A stretch of DNA of 64,000 bases from CBINFS01 sp966250015 (GTDB taxonomy: Bacteria > Bacteroidota > Rhodothermia > Rhodothermales > DASSAV01). Location of the stretch: contig CBINFS010000016.1 in the NCBI GenBank assembly GCA_966250015.1, positions 1 through 64,000 of the forward strand, read 5' to 3'. The first letter of the stretch is position 1. Each line of letters begins with the position of its first letter. Of this stretch, positions 23,719 through 32,159 are shown one piece after another. The position numbers and the translations under genes were made by a program. The notes beneath the pieces are model-generated. The model saw nothing but the letters and a program-made list of their open reading frames with translations. It had not been told where the DNA came from and searched no databases.

Positions 23719-25943
23719 AAAACGGATCGAAACGTACGCTGTTTTTTATCTGTTGTTTTGTGTTGTTGCCCTGTATGCCGTCGGCTTTCGGACAAACCGC
23801 ACCGGGCCACGGGATGCTCGTCGGCAACATCCGTGACAGGCACTCCGATGCGCCGGTGGGGTGGGCGCAAGTGCTGGTTGAAGGAGCCAACCGCTCAACG
23901 ATGTCGGACGACGCCGGCCGATTCGAATTTCGCAACCTGACGGCAGGCGCCTACACGCTCAAGATATTCCGGATAGGCTACGAACCCTTCGAAGGGCGGG
24001 TCCACGTAGCCGCCGGTGATACGGTTACGATCCACGTTACGCTGTCGGATTCGCCGGTCGAAGCGGGAGACATCGTTGTAGAAGGGGAGAGGACATTCGG
24101 CAACGGATCCATCGGGCAGGCAGTCCTGACCGTCGAAGGTTCCTCGCTTCGGCGAAAGCTGGGTATCACGATAGCCGAAACGCTTGCTGGAGAGCCCGGA
24201 GTCGCCATGCGTTCGATGGGACCGGCGCCGGCAAGGCCCGTGCTTCGTGGTCTGAGCGGGGATCGTCTACTCGTCCTCGAGGACGGTGGGCGAACAGGAG
24301 ACCTGTCGGCGACGTCCGCCGACCATGCGGTCGTCATTGAGCCCCTTACAGCCCGCCGCATCGAGATCGTTCGCGGGCCTTCCGCACTCGCGTACGGGCC
24401 GAATACCCTGGGCGGTGTCGTAAACGTCATTCATCAGCTCGTTCCGTCTTCCCGGCTGGACGACCCCGTCGTGGACGTTTCCTTCCAGGGGGAATCGGTT
24501 AACCGAGCGGTTTCGACGGGCTTGACCGCCCTGGCTCCGGTCGGGCCCCTCGTCGTGAACGTGGAAGGCAGCCTCCGCGAAACGCAGGACCTGAATACAC
24601 CGGTCGGATTGCTGCGTAACTCGTCGATTTCGACGTACAATGCATCCGTCGGCGCCAGCCGGATAGGACTGCACGGCTACGCCGGTATCGCCGCCACCTA
24701 TTACCAGTCCGAATACGGAATCCCCGGCGGTTTCGTCGGTGCGCATCCCGAAGGGGTGACCGTCAGGCTCGATCGTAAACAGCTCATCGCAAAGGGGGAG
24801 TACGTTGGCCACTCTCCTCTGATTCAACGATTCGAAGGCAACGCGCGCTTCTCCCGCTACTTCCATCAAGAGTTCGAATCCAGTGGTGCGCTCGGCGTTG
24901 AGTTTGGTACGTTGACTTACAGCACCACACTTCTCGCGCACACCAGACCGCAGGGGGTGTTGCGATCAGGTGCGATCGGACTCTCGGGCGAATACCGCCA
25001 TTTTGTGTCGGGAGGCCTTTACTTCACGCCCACGACGCAGGAAGCATCCGCTGCAGCGTTTGTTTACCAGCAAGCTTCATTGGGCCGTTTGAACCTCGAA
25101 GCAGGGTTGCGGTACGACGTCCGAACCGTAATGCCGGAGGAAGAGGAGGAGTCCCACGTGATCGGCCGGATACGACGGCGCTCCTTCAAAGGCTTGTCGG
25201 CCTCGATCGGTGGGACCTGGTTTCAGAGCAGCCGGCTCGCACTTGGTGTTGCGATGATGTATTCCCTGCGGCTTCCTGTAATCGAGGAGCTGTTCTCCGA
25301 AGGTCCACACCTGGCCGCCTATTCGTTCGAAATAGGCAATCCAGACCTTGAGGAGGAGCGAGGATACGGCGTCGAGTTATCGTTGGCCTATACCGGCTCC
25401 CAGGGAAAGGGGTCCGTCACGGTCTTTCGAAATCTCATCGACGGATACATCTATCCTCGCAACACAGGTGAGCTTAACTACAGAACTTTACTGCCGATAT
25501 ATCAATTTTCCGGGATGGATGCCGTCATGTCCGGTTTTGAGCTGACGGCGGAGTGGCGCCTGAACCATCACATCTCCGCGGGTGGGAATGTGAGTTACGT
25601 CAGGGGTACGTTACGAGACTTGGGCCTTCCCCTTCCATGGATGCCGCCGCTGACCGGAAAAATGTCTGTTCGATACCACAGAAACCCGTTTGGGCTGGAG
25701 GTCGGGATGCGCACTGCCGCTGGACAGGAGCGTACGGGAGAGTTTGAGGATCCAACTGATCCTTACCGCGTCTTTGATCTGGGCGCGCAATACCATTTTA
25801 CCACCGGAAGATTCCTCCACACGATCGACTTCGGCGTGGAGAACGCTTTCGATGCCACCTATCGGGATCACCTCTCCCGCGTAAAGGCTGTAATGCCCGA
25901 GCCGGGACGCAACGTCAAGCTGCTCTACAAAGTCTACTTCTGA
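23715..25943 (+). CDS. TonB-dependent receptor, ZnuD-like
   Basis: A 742-residue outer-membrane receptor. Signal peptide to about residue 27, a carboxypeptidase-regulatory domain (GNIRDRHSDAPVGWAQVLVE), a plug domain (IAETLAGEPGVAMRSMG, RPVLRGLSGDRLLVLEDGG, SADHAVVIEPLTARRIEIVR) and a beta-barrel ending in YKVYF. The plug phrase S-A-D-H-A-V-x-x-E-P resembles the zinc receptor ZnuD, so zinc or a related metal is the best guess for its substrate. The ATG at 23715 overlaps the lipoprotein stop (ATGA); an in-frame start 117 nt upstream would lack a signal peptide. Energy comes from TonB-ExbBD, not in the window. Confidence 0.9.
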   Translation: MKNGSKRTLFFICCFVLLPCMPSAFGQTAPGHGMLVGNIRDRHSDAPVGWAQVLVEGANRSTMSDDAGRFEFRNLTAGAYTLKIFRIGYEPFEGRVHVAAGDTVTIHVTLSDSPVEAGDIVVEGERTFGNGSIGQAVLTVEGSSLRRKLGITIAETLAGEPGVAMRSMGPAPARPVLRGLSGDRLLVLEDGGRTGDLSATSADHAVVIEPLTARRIEIVRGPSALAYGPNTLGGVVNVIHQLVPSSRLDDPVVDVSFQGESVNRAVSTGLTALAPVGPLVVNVEGSLRETQDLNTPVGLLRNSSISTYNASVGASRIGLHGYAGIAATYYQSEYGIPGGFVGAHPEGVTVRLDRKQLIAKGEYVGHSPLIQRFEGNARFSRYFHQEFESSGALGVEFGTLTYSTTLLAHTRPQGVLRSGAIGLSGEYRHFVSGGLYFTPTTQEASAAAFVYQQASLGRLNLEAGLRYDVRTVMPEEEEESHVIGRIRRRSFKGLSASIGGTWFQSSRLALGVAMMYSLRLPVIEELFSEGPHLAAYSFEIGNPDLEEERGYGVELSLAYTGSQGKGSVTVFRNLIDGYIYPRNTGELNYRTLLPIYQFSGMDAVMSGFELTAEWRLNHHISAGGNVSYVRGTLRDLGLPLPWMPPLTGKMSVRYHRNPFGLEVGMRTAAGQERTGEFEDPTDPYRVFDLGAQYHFTTGRFLHTIDFGVENAFDATYRDHLSRVKAVMPEPGRNVKLLYKVYF

Positions 25944-26040
25944 GCTTCATATAAAGAAGCGTTGAGGGATTTTGGATGGGCAAACTTATTGGATATATTC
26001 CGTTTCAAGATCGTTGAACATGTAACGCGATTGAATCGTG

Positions 26041-27279
26041 ATGGTAATTTCGTGCGTGAAGCGTACTGTTCAGTCAGTACTCCTCTTCCTCGTCGTAGTC
26101 AACGCCGCTTTCGTTTCCGCTCAACCGCTGGACCTGATACTGCCCACGTCGAATCGCGCCCTTCTGGAAGACGATGGCCCGGCCTTTTATCAGTTCACCG
26201 ATCGGTACTTTAAAGGGAAGCGCTCCCATCCCTGGGAAGGAGGGCAATACGGTTTCGTGAGAAATCAGGTAGAAACGCAGGAGGGGGTTGTCTTCACGCG
26301 TTTCCACGAGGGAGTTGACATCAAACCCCTGTACCGGGACCGTCGGGGCGAGCCGCTCGACACCGTTCGGGCGATCGATGATGGTGTCGTCGTTTATGTC
26401 AATCCCGTTGCACGCGCCTCCACGTACGGCATCTACGTGGTGGTGGAGCACATCTGGAGTGGATCACCGTTTTACAGCCTCTATGCCCACCTCGGGGACG
26501 CCTACGTGCGGAAAGGGCAGCGCGTCCGTCAGGGGGATCGGCTCGGACGCATGGGCTATACCGGGAGGGGGATCGATAAGCGGCGGGCGCACGTCCACTT
26601 CGAGATCAACATGCTCCTCAATCGAGAGTTCGATGCTTGGCACGACCGCCATTACAAGCGATCGGATAAAAACGAGCACGGCATCTTCAACGGTGTGAAC
26701 ATGGCTGGTCTGGACGTCGCTGCCCTGTACCTGGCGTTACGCGATAACCCTACCCTTACGATCGAGCAGTTCCTGTGGAGCCAGGAGATTTACTTTACGG
26801 TCATCGCACCCATCTCGTATCCAATGGATCTCTTGTACCGGTATCCGTGGTTATCCAGACGGGGTTACAAGCCGGATGCACCATCCGTCGAAATAAGTCT
26901 GACCCGCTCGGGATTGCCTGTTCGAGTGGAATCCACTTACCGGAGGGTGCCCGAGGCTGTGGTGTCTAAGGTAAAACGGTCAAACGTTCCATATCAGCTC
27001 ATTTCAAACAGCCTGTTGACCGGTTCGTATGGAGATTGCTCGCTCTCCAAAAAGGGTCATGAATACATCGAGCTCCTGGCGATGGAAACCCGCCCCGACC
27101 CGAAAGAGCTCGAGGTGCTTCGAACTCCCGGCCCCCCGGCAAAGGTGCCCGTAAAAGAAGTGGTCTCCGTAACGGAGGCCACGCACGCCATCGTCTATTC
27201 AGACGAGAGCTCGGAGGACGACAGGTCGTCCGGGGGCGATTCGGATAACGGCTCATCGAACGAGGTCGAGCGGTGGTAG
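26041..27279 (+). CDS. M23-family (LytM) exported peptidase
   Basis: A protein of about 412 residues with an N-terminal signal (VQSVLLFLVVVNAAFVSAQ) and a LytM domain at about residues 85-195. The zinc ligands HEGVD (His-89, Asp-93) and the final HVHFE are present, as is YSLYAHLGDAYVRKGQ, so it is likely an active peptidoglycan endopeptidase. The C-terminal 200 residues are of unknown fold and end in a Ser/Asp-rich tail. The start is uncertain: GTG 26038, ATG 26041 and GTG 26056 are adjacent, and none has a clear Shine-Dalgarno. It is convergent with menG. Confidence 0.85.
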   Translation: MVISCVKRTVQSVLLFLVVVNAAFVSAQPLDLILPTSNRALLEDDGPAFYQFTDRYFKGKRSHPWEGGQYGFVRNQVETQEGVVFTRFHEGVDIKPLYRDRRGEPLDTVRAIDDGVVVYVNPVARASTYGIYVVVEHIWSGSPFYSLYAHLGDAYVRKGQRVRQGDRLGRMGYTGRGIDKRRAHVHFEINMLLNREFDAWHDRHYKRSDKNEHGIFNGVNMAGLDVAALYLALRDNPTLTIEQFLWSQEIYFTVIAPISYPMDLLYRYPWLSRRGYKPDAPSVEISLTRSGLPVRVESTYRRVPEAVVSKVKRSNVPYQLISNSLLTGSYGDCSLSKKGHEYIELLAMETRPDPKELEVLRTPGPPAKVPVKEVVSVTEATHAIVYSDESSEDDRSSGGDSDNGSSNEVERW

Positions 27280-27301
27280 CCGGCTATCCCTGGAAAAGTA
27301 T

Positions 27302-28030
27302 TCACGCAGGCGTTCGCCCCTTATACAGAGACGCTATCCCGAACGTCAGCGGTTTTTGGCGAAGATCGGTAAACCCAGCCACCTTCATCTCACTCAAAAA
27401 GGCATCGCCGTCCGGGAATGCAGCGACCGAATCTGGTAGGTAACGGTAAGCCCCGTCGTTTTTCGAAACCGCATTGCCGATTCTAGGCAATACGTGTTTC
27501 GAATAGAGCTGGTAGAGCTGTTTGACTGGAAAAGCCCGCGGATGGCTGAATTCGAGGACCACGAGGGTACCTCCCGGCTTAAGCACACGAGCGATCTCTG
27601 ACAGGCCTTTCCGGAGGTTTTCGAAATTACGGACGCCAAAAGCGACGAGTGCCGCGTCGAACTGTTTGTCCGAGAAGGGCAACCGCTCCGAGTCACCCCG
27701 GCGTAGTTGAATCCGGTCGGTTTCCCCAAGCTTCTCGACTTTCTGCCGCCCTATTTTTAGCATCTCCTCCGACAGGTCGACCCCGACGATCTTTTTCGGA
27801 TCGAGGGCGAGTGCTTCGATGGCGAGGTCGGCGGTGCCGGTTGCGACGTCTAAGATCCGTTTTGGGCTCTCCTCGCGTAGCATTTCCACCGCCTTACGAC
27901 GCCAGCTCCGGTCGATCCCCAGGCTGAGTATGCGATTGAGCAGATCGTAACGCGGCGCAATCGCGTCGAACATTTCCTCGACCTGTTGCTTTTTCCCTTC
28001 AACCTCGCCAATGGGCGGATAATTTTTCAT
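27302..28030 (-). CDS. menG: demethylmenaquinone methyltransferase
   Basis: A 242-residue UbiE/MenG methyltransferase that makes menaquinone with S-adenosylmethionine. MFDAIAPRYDLLNRILSLGI at the N-terminus, the SAM-binding LDVATGTADLAIEAL, and GVRNFENLRKGLSEIARVLK with VLEFSHPRA are the family signature. It implies a menaquinone respiratory chain. A dual UbiE role in ubiquinone synthesis cannot be excluded by sequence but no ubi gene is present. Confidence 0.94.
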   Translation of the reverse strand: MKNYPPIGEVEGKKQQVEEMFDAIAPRYDLLNRILSLGIDRSWRRKAVEMLREESPKRILDVATGTADLAIEALALDPKKIVGVDLSEEMLKIGRQKVEKLGETDRIQLRRGDSERLPFSDKQFDAALVAFGVRNFENLRKGLSEIARVLKPGGTLVVLEFSHPRAFPVKQLYQLYSKHVLPRIGNAVSKNDGAYRYLPDSVAAFPDGDAFLSEMKVAGFTDLRQKPLTFGIASLYKGRTPA

Positions 28031-28077
28031 GTGTGCTGAATGTCGGCTGTTCCTCGAAAACAGTTAAAAAATCGTAT

Positions 28078-28998
28078 TTAATCTTGAAGGGGGCGCGCTA
28101 CGAAAATGCCGATCACCCCCCGGTTGCCTTCGACGTACTCCTGAAGGTCCGGCGAGACCTTTACACCGCCGGACGTCGACGCATGTAGCAGGCCTTTGCC
28201 CCGACCGGTGTCGTAAACGAGACCGGTGTGGGTGACGTCGAGCCCTTCCATGCGAGCTGTCGTCGCGATGATGTCGCCTGCCTGAAGCTTATCGTACGCC
28301 GATCGAATGCGGTCCTGCGGGATGTAATACAGATCGACTTCGCCAAGGCGCCGCTCCGCCTGCTGAATGCATTCGAACAGGCTGTCGTTCGAAACCAGAC
28401 GGGGATAGCTTGCCCTGTTCTTGGTCATGAAGTTGATCGTCCGGTCGAACGGAATTCCGCCAATCATCTCGGTGACGTCTTCAACGTGGCCGCGTTTTTC
28501 GTTGTCGTGTATCCAGTCGGTAAAATAATGCAGGCGGCTGCAATACCCGTCCATCACGCCACCCCGGTACCGGAGGCGCATGACGTTTTTTGCGAACGTA
28601 TCGTACGAGTAATCCTCTTCCAGAATCCCGTACGCCATTGCCAGGGCGGTTTCCACGAAGGTCACGCAGTCGAATCCGTCGAGCCTGCAAATCAGGGTTT
28701 CTTCAGCGGGTTCGTCGAGCATACCGGCTACGTACGGCTTACCGCGGAACTGTAAGCCGATCTCCTGCATGATTTCGCCGATCGGCCGTTCGTGGAGATT
28801 GTTCTCGCGTGCATATTCCATCACCTCTGCAAAGAGGCGTGCCGATTCGGGATCCGGTTCGGGAATGTGAAGACCGGCTGGAACGCCCGGAATGGTGTCC
28901 GTCCGGCTCGATTCTGGCGCAATGGTGTCGGTCGAGTCGGCCCGGCAGCCCGTCGTCACAAACAACAGCAACACGAACGCCATTAGGGTTTTTTTCAT
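28078..28998 (-). CDS. DUF1460 lipoprotein, amidase-like
   Basis: A 306-residue lipoprotein of the DUF1460 family, which belongs to the NlpC/P60-like papain fold and includes N-acetylmuramoyl-L-alanine amidase-type enzymes of Bacteroidota. Lipobox TTGC ends the signal peptide (MKKTLMAFVLLLFVTTGC). The catalytic cysteine is likely in LDGFDCVTFVETALA, and RYRGGVMDGYCSRLHYFTDW is the other hallmark; VTHTGLVYD carries the probable histidine. It would act on peptidoglycan fragments at the envelope. ATG 28998 is preferred to the GTG three bases before it. Confidence 0.88.
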   Translation of the reverse strand: MKKTLMAFVLLLFVTTGCRADSTDTIAPESSRTDTIPGVPAGLHIPEPDPESARLFAEVMEYARENNLHERPIGEIMQEIGLQFRGKPYVAGMLDEPAEETLICRLDGFDCVTFVETALAMAYGILEEDYSYDTFAKNVMRLRYRGGVMDGYCSRLHYFTDWIHDNEKRGHVEDVTEMIGGIPFDRTINFMTKNRASYPRLVSNDSLFECIQQAERRLGEVDLYYIPQDRIRSAYDKLQAGDIIATTARMEGLDVTHTGLVYDTGRGKGLLHASTSGGVKVSPDLQEYVEGNRGVIGIFVARPLQD

Positions 28999-29010
28999 CA
29001 CGCAGTGTAT

Positions 29011-29598
29011 TTAACCATTCCAGCTTGCCTGAACTTTAAGCGCTTCTCTCAGGCGTCTTTTGTACTCAATCCGTGGTATCTCGATCAAACCGAATTGTTC
29101 GAGGTGTGGTGTTGAATACTGCGTATCCAGCAGGACGAAGCCATTTTCCCTCAAACGTCTGACGAGATGTACCAGCGCTACCTTCGAGGCGTCACGAACC
29201 CGGTGAAACATGGATTCACCGAAAAAAGCTCCACCCAGTGCAACCCCATAGAGTCCTCCGACCAGCGTACCCTCCTGATAACATTCGATGCTGTGGGCAT
29301 AGCCGGCATCGTGCAACTCGGTATAGACCCTAATGATCTCCTCTGAAATCCACGTACTTCTTCGATCGGCGCATGCCCGGATGACTTCTTCAAATGCACG
29401 ATCGGAGACCACCTCGAACCGCCCCTGGCGAACGAGCTTCGCAAGATTCCGCGACACGTGAAAGGATTCGAGCGGCAAAATGGCGCGAGGGTCGGGATCG
29501 TACCAGAAAATCTCTTTCCCCCGTATCGACTCCGCCATCGGGAAATACCCGTGCCGGTACCCGTACAGCACGAGCTCGGGTGTTAGCCTTTCCTCCAT
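29011..29598 (-). CDS. aat: leucyl/phenylalanyl-tRNA--protein transferase
   Basis: A 195-residue Aat, which adds Leu or Phe from tRNA to proteins with N-terminal Arg or Lys and so marks them for ClpAP degradation by the N-degron rule. YGYRHGYFPMA, WYDPDPRAILPLESFHVSR, GESMFHR and LLDTQYSTPHLEQFG are family motifs. It is 12 nt upstream of the DUF1460 gene on the same strand, and divergent from the biotinyl protein gene. Confidence 0.95.
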   Translation of the reverse strand: MEERLTPELVLYGYRHGYFPMAESIRGKEIFWYDPDPRAILPLESFHVSRNLAKLVRQGRFEVVSDRAFEEVIRACADRRSTWISEEIIRVYTELHDAGYAHSIECYQEGTLVGGLYGVALGGAFFGESMFHRVRDASKVALVHLVRRLRENGFVLLDTQYSTPHLEQFGLIEIPRIEYKRRLREALKVQASWNG

Positions 29599-29707
29599 CT
29601 TTATTGAAAGATGATTTTTTGATGAACCGAGGCGGTTCTCGGACGTTCGAGGGGTTGGTAAAGCGACGCACCCCGGTTGTGCAGGGGACCACCAGACTGG
29701 CGAGCAG

Positions 29708-30226
29708 ATGAAACCGGAGAAGACGTCATTTCAGGTTCAGGTCGGAACACGTACCTTTCGTGTGGTGTTGCGAGACGGACTATTGTATCTGGATGACGAG
29801 GCTTACCAGTATTCACTCGAACCGGTTTCAGAGCATTATTATCTTCTGCTGTTGAATGGCCGAAGTGTTCCGGTATTTCTTGAACCGAGTTCGAACGGGG
29901 TATTACGGCTGACGGTTGGCGGAAGACGTGCGGACGTACGCGTACAGAACGAAAAAGATCAACTGCTAAACGTTCTGGGTAGCCCTAACGGGAAACCGGA
30001 GAAAACCTGTGAAGTGCGAGCGCCGATGTCGGGCCTGGTCCACTCGGTGGCTGTAAAGCCGGGGGAAGTGGTCGAAGCGGGTGACGGTCTCGTCGTCCTG
30101 GAAGCCATGAAAATGGAAAACGAACTCCGTGCTCCTGTTGGCGGTATTGTGAAGCGGATCAACATTCGGGAAGGAGACACGGTTAGTAAAAATGACCTCT
30201 TGATCGAGCTGGAATCCGCGACGTGA
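29708..30226 (+). CDS. biotin/lipoyl-attachment carrier protein
   Basis: A 172-residue biotin carrier. The C-terminal domain (about residues 100-170) carries the biotinylation motif VVLEAMKMENEL, with Lys as the modified residue, and GEVVEAGDGL before it. The N-terminal 95 residues are a beta-rich region (VQVGTRTFRVVLRDG) as in carriers of acyl-CoA carboxylases. No carboxylase subunit is next to it, so its partner is encoded elsewhere. Its end overlaps the next gene by 4 nt (GTGA). Confidence 0.9.
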   Translation: MKPEKTSFQVQVGTRTFRVVLRDGLLYLDDEAYQYSLEPVSEHYYLLLLNGRSVPVFLEPSSNGVLRLTVGGRRADVRVQNEKDQLLNVLGSPNGKPEKTCEVRAPMSGLVHSVAVKPGEVVEAGDGLVVLEAMKMENELRAPVGGIVKRINIREGDTVSKNDLLIELESAT

Positions 30227-31203
30227 AGGTACTTGTAACCGGCGCAACCGGTTTATTGGGATCGGTATTGACACGCAGGCTCGTCGAGAGCGGCCATTCC
30301 GTGTATATCCTTCGCCGTCCGACCTCCAGGCTCGACCTTCTTGGAGACGTCGCCGACCAAGTCGAGCACAGGTTAGGGGACGTACTCGATGCCGACAGCC
30401 TCCTCGCTGCCATGCAGGACGTCGAGGTGGTCTACCATACGGCCGGGTTTTTGGGATTTGGTCCGGGGACTCGAGACCTCGTGTACCGCATCAACGTCGA
30501 GGGCACCCGAAACGTCGTTAACGCCGCGCTTACGTCCGGGATAAGCAGACTCGTCGCAACGTCGAGTATGGCAGCGTTCGGCCGACCGGAGGATCCGACC
30601 GACCTGATCGACGAGGACTCCCAGTGGCATGCCTCAAAAAACAATTCTCCTTACGCCCGATCAAAATACCTGGCCGAGCTTGAGGTTCATCGCGGGATCG
30701 GAGAAGGACTGGACGCCGTCATCGTTAATCCTGCCCTCATCTTCGGTTCCGGGCGGCCGGGCGAAAATACGCGCCAGATTATCGACGCGGTTCGGCAGCG
30801 TAAGATACCGGCCTATCCTCCGGGCGGCACGAACGTCGTTGACGTGCTGGACGTAGCCGACGGCCACATCGCCGCCATGGAATCGGGTCGTACCGGCGAG
30901 CGGTATTTTTTGGGAAGCGAAAACCTGTCGTGGCAGGCCATTATGGCTGAGCTGGCTGATGCGTTCGGTGTGCCGCCTCCGAGACGTAAAGCAAGGGCCG
31001 GACTTATGCTTCTGGCGGCCTACCTTTCGGAAGCGTCTGGGGCAATTTTCAGGTTTCAGCCGCGCCTGACGCTGGATACCGCCCGTTCGGCGGTTCACTT
31101 CTACCGGTACGACAACCGGAAAGCTGTGGAGGAGCTGAGCTGCACATTCCGCCCGTTCCGGGAGACGGCGCGCCGGATTGCCGCAGAATTGTCTGATGGG
31201 TGA
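30223..31203 (+). CDS. NAD-dependent epimerase/dehydratase (extended SDR)
   Basis: A 326-residue extended short-chain dehydrogenase. VLVTGATGLLGSVLTRRL is the NAD(P)-binding GxxGxxG, and YARSKYLAELEV the catalytic Tyr-x-x-x-Lys, with SSMAAFG supplying the Ser. The substrate is not clear; its length and HTAGFLGFG region fit sugar-nucleotide or flavanone-type reductases. It starts with GTG and overlaps the biotinyl carrier gene, which suggests co-translation. Confidence 0.88.
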   Translation: MKVLVTGATGLLGSVLTRRLVESGHSVYILRRPTSRLDLLGDVADQVEHRLGDVLDADSLLAAMQDVEVVYHTAGFLGFGPGTRDLVYRINVEGTRNVVNAALTSGISRLVATSSMAAFGRPEDPTDLIDEDSQWHASKNNSPYARSKYLAELEVHRGIGEGLDAVIVNPALIFGSGRPGENTRQIIDAVRQRKIPAYPPGGTNVVDVLDVADGHIAAMESGRTGERYFLGSENLSWQAIMAELADAFGVPPPRRKARAGLMLLAAYLSEASGAIFRFQPRLTLDTARSAVHFYRYDNRKAVEELSCTFRPFRETARRIAAELSDG

Positions 31204-31228
31204 AAGGCCTGTGGATGGGTGGCTATTG

Positions 31229-31681
31229 CTACAGGTTGCCGTCGCCGTTGTACCGTTCGGGTGAAAGGCGGAATTTCGTCAGTCTCACTTCGTTGACCTT
31301 CCCCTGAGAGCGGTATTCGACCTGGTCCATGAGCTGACGGATGATGTGGACGCCGTAGCCTCCGGCACGGCGCTTTTTGATGGATTCGAGGATGTTCGGG
31401 GCTACGTACTTGCTTGGATCAAAGCGGCGGCCTTCGTCTCTGATTCTGACCGTAAACCGATCGGGTGCGATGATCACGGCGAGATCAATGTTGTGGTGGG
31501 AGTCGCCCTGATAGGCATGCTTGATGATGTTCGTGCAGGCCTCGTCCACAGCGATTTTAAGCTTTTCGACGGCGTCGTCGGGGAGGTTTGCCGCCTGTGC
31601 ATGCTTCTCCACGAACCGGCGCACATCCTCCAGGTAACGCGTCGAGCTTGGAATTTTTATTTTATGTTCGGAACGAGCCAC
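31229..31681 (-). CDS. anti-sigma kinase, RsbW/SpoIIAB-like
   Basis: A 150-residue GHKL ATPase. The N-box KIAVDEACTNIIKHAYQG, the G1-box RDEGRRFDP and the G2-like GGYGVHIIRQLMDQ are present. In partner switching such a kinase binds a sigma factor or target and phosphorylates the STAS antagonist. It is the last gene of a three-gene minus-strand cluster (phosphatase, STAS, kinase). No sigma-B-type gene lies nearby, so its target is unknown. Confidence 0.92.
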   Translation of the reverse strand: MARSEHKIKIPSSTRYLEDVRRFVEKHAQAANLPDDAVEKLKIAVDEACTNIIKHAYQGDSHHNIDLAVIIAPDRFTVRIRDEGRRFDPSKYVAPNILESIKKRRAGGYGVHIIRQLMDQVEYRSQGKVNEVRLTKFRLSPERYNGDGNL

Positions 31682-31736
31682 GGACAGTCACACAGATCAA
31701 AAGGAGAGTGAGCGGTACCCGGTGTATTTACCTGAC

Positions 31737-32099
31737 TCAATCATTGGTGCCGTTTTTTTGAAAATTGGCGAACGCCTCGTCTTCGGTCGCCACGATGTCG
31801 AATAGCATCGGAAAGCCGAGAAGGTCGAAAACGTTGTAGACTTTAGGCTGAAGGGACGCAATTTTGATGTCGCCTCCATTCTCCCGCACTTCCTCGATGT
31901 ACGCCATAAACACGCCCAGGCCTGCACTCGAGATGTACTGCAAATTCTCGCCGTTCACGATGATCTGATGGTTCTGCTCCTGCTGGCACTTCTGAATAGC
32001 CGCCTCGAGTTCTGAGGCCGTGTGGGCGTCCAGCTCGCCTTTCAACTCGAGAACGGTTACCTGTCCTCGGGAGCGAAACCCAACCGAAAAATTGCTCAT
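31737..32099 (-). CDS. STAS anti-sigma factor antagonist
   Basis: A 120-residue single STAS domain (VTVLELKGELDAHTASELEA), with the phosphorylation site in LQYISSAGLGVFMAYIE, where the first or second Ser after Ile is the residue modified in SpoIIAA/RsbV. It is the switch between the phosphatase just upstream (60 nt) and the kinase just downstream (55 nt). When dephosphorylated it should bind the kinase and free the target. Confidence 0.94.
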   Translation of the reverse strand: MSNFSVGFRSRGQVTVLELKGELDAHTASELEAAIQKCQQEQNHQIIVNGENLQYISSAGLGVFMAYIEEVRENGGDIKIASLQPKVYNVFDLLGFPMLFDIVATEDEAFANFQKNGTND

Positions 32100-32159
32100 G
32101 GATTTTTTTGATCGCGTTTAGCTGCTATTCCTTCTAAGTTTCTATGGATTAGTTAGGGG

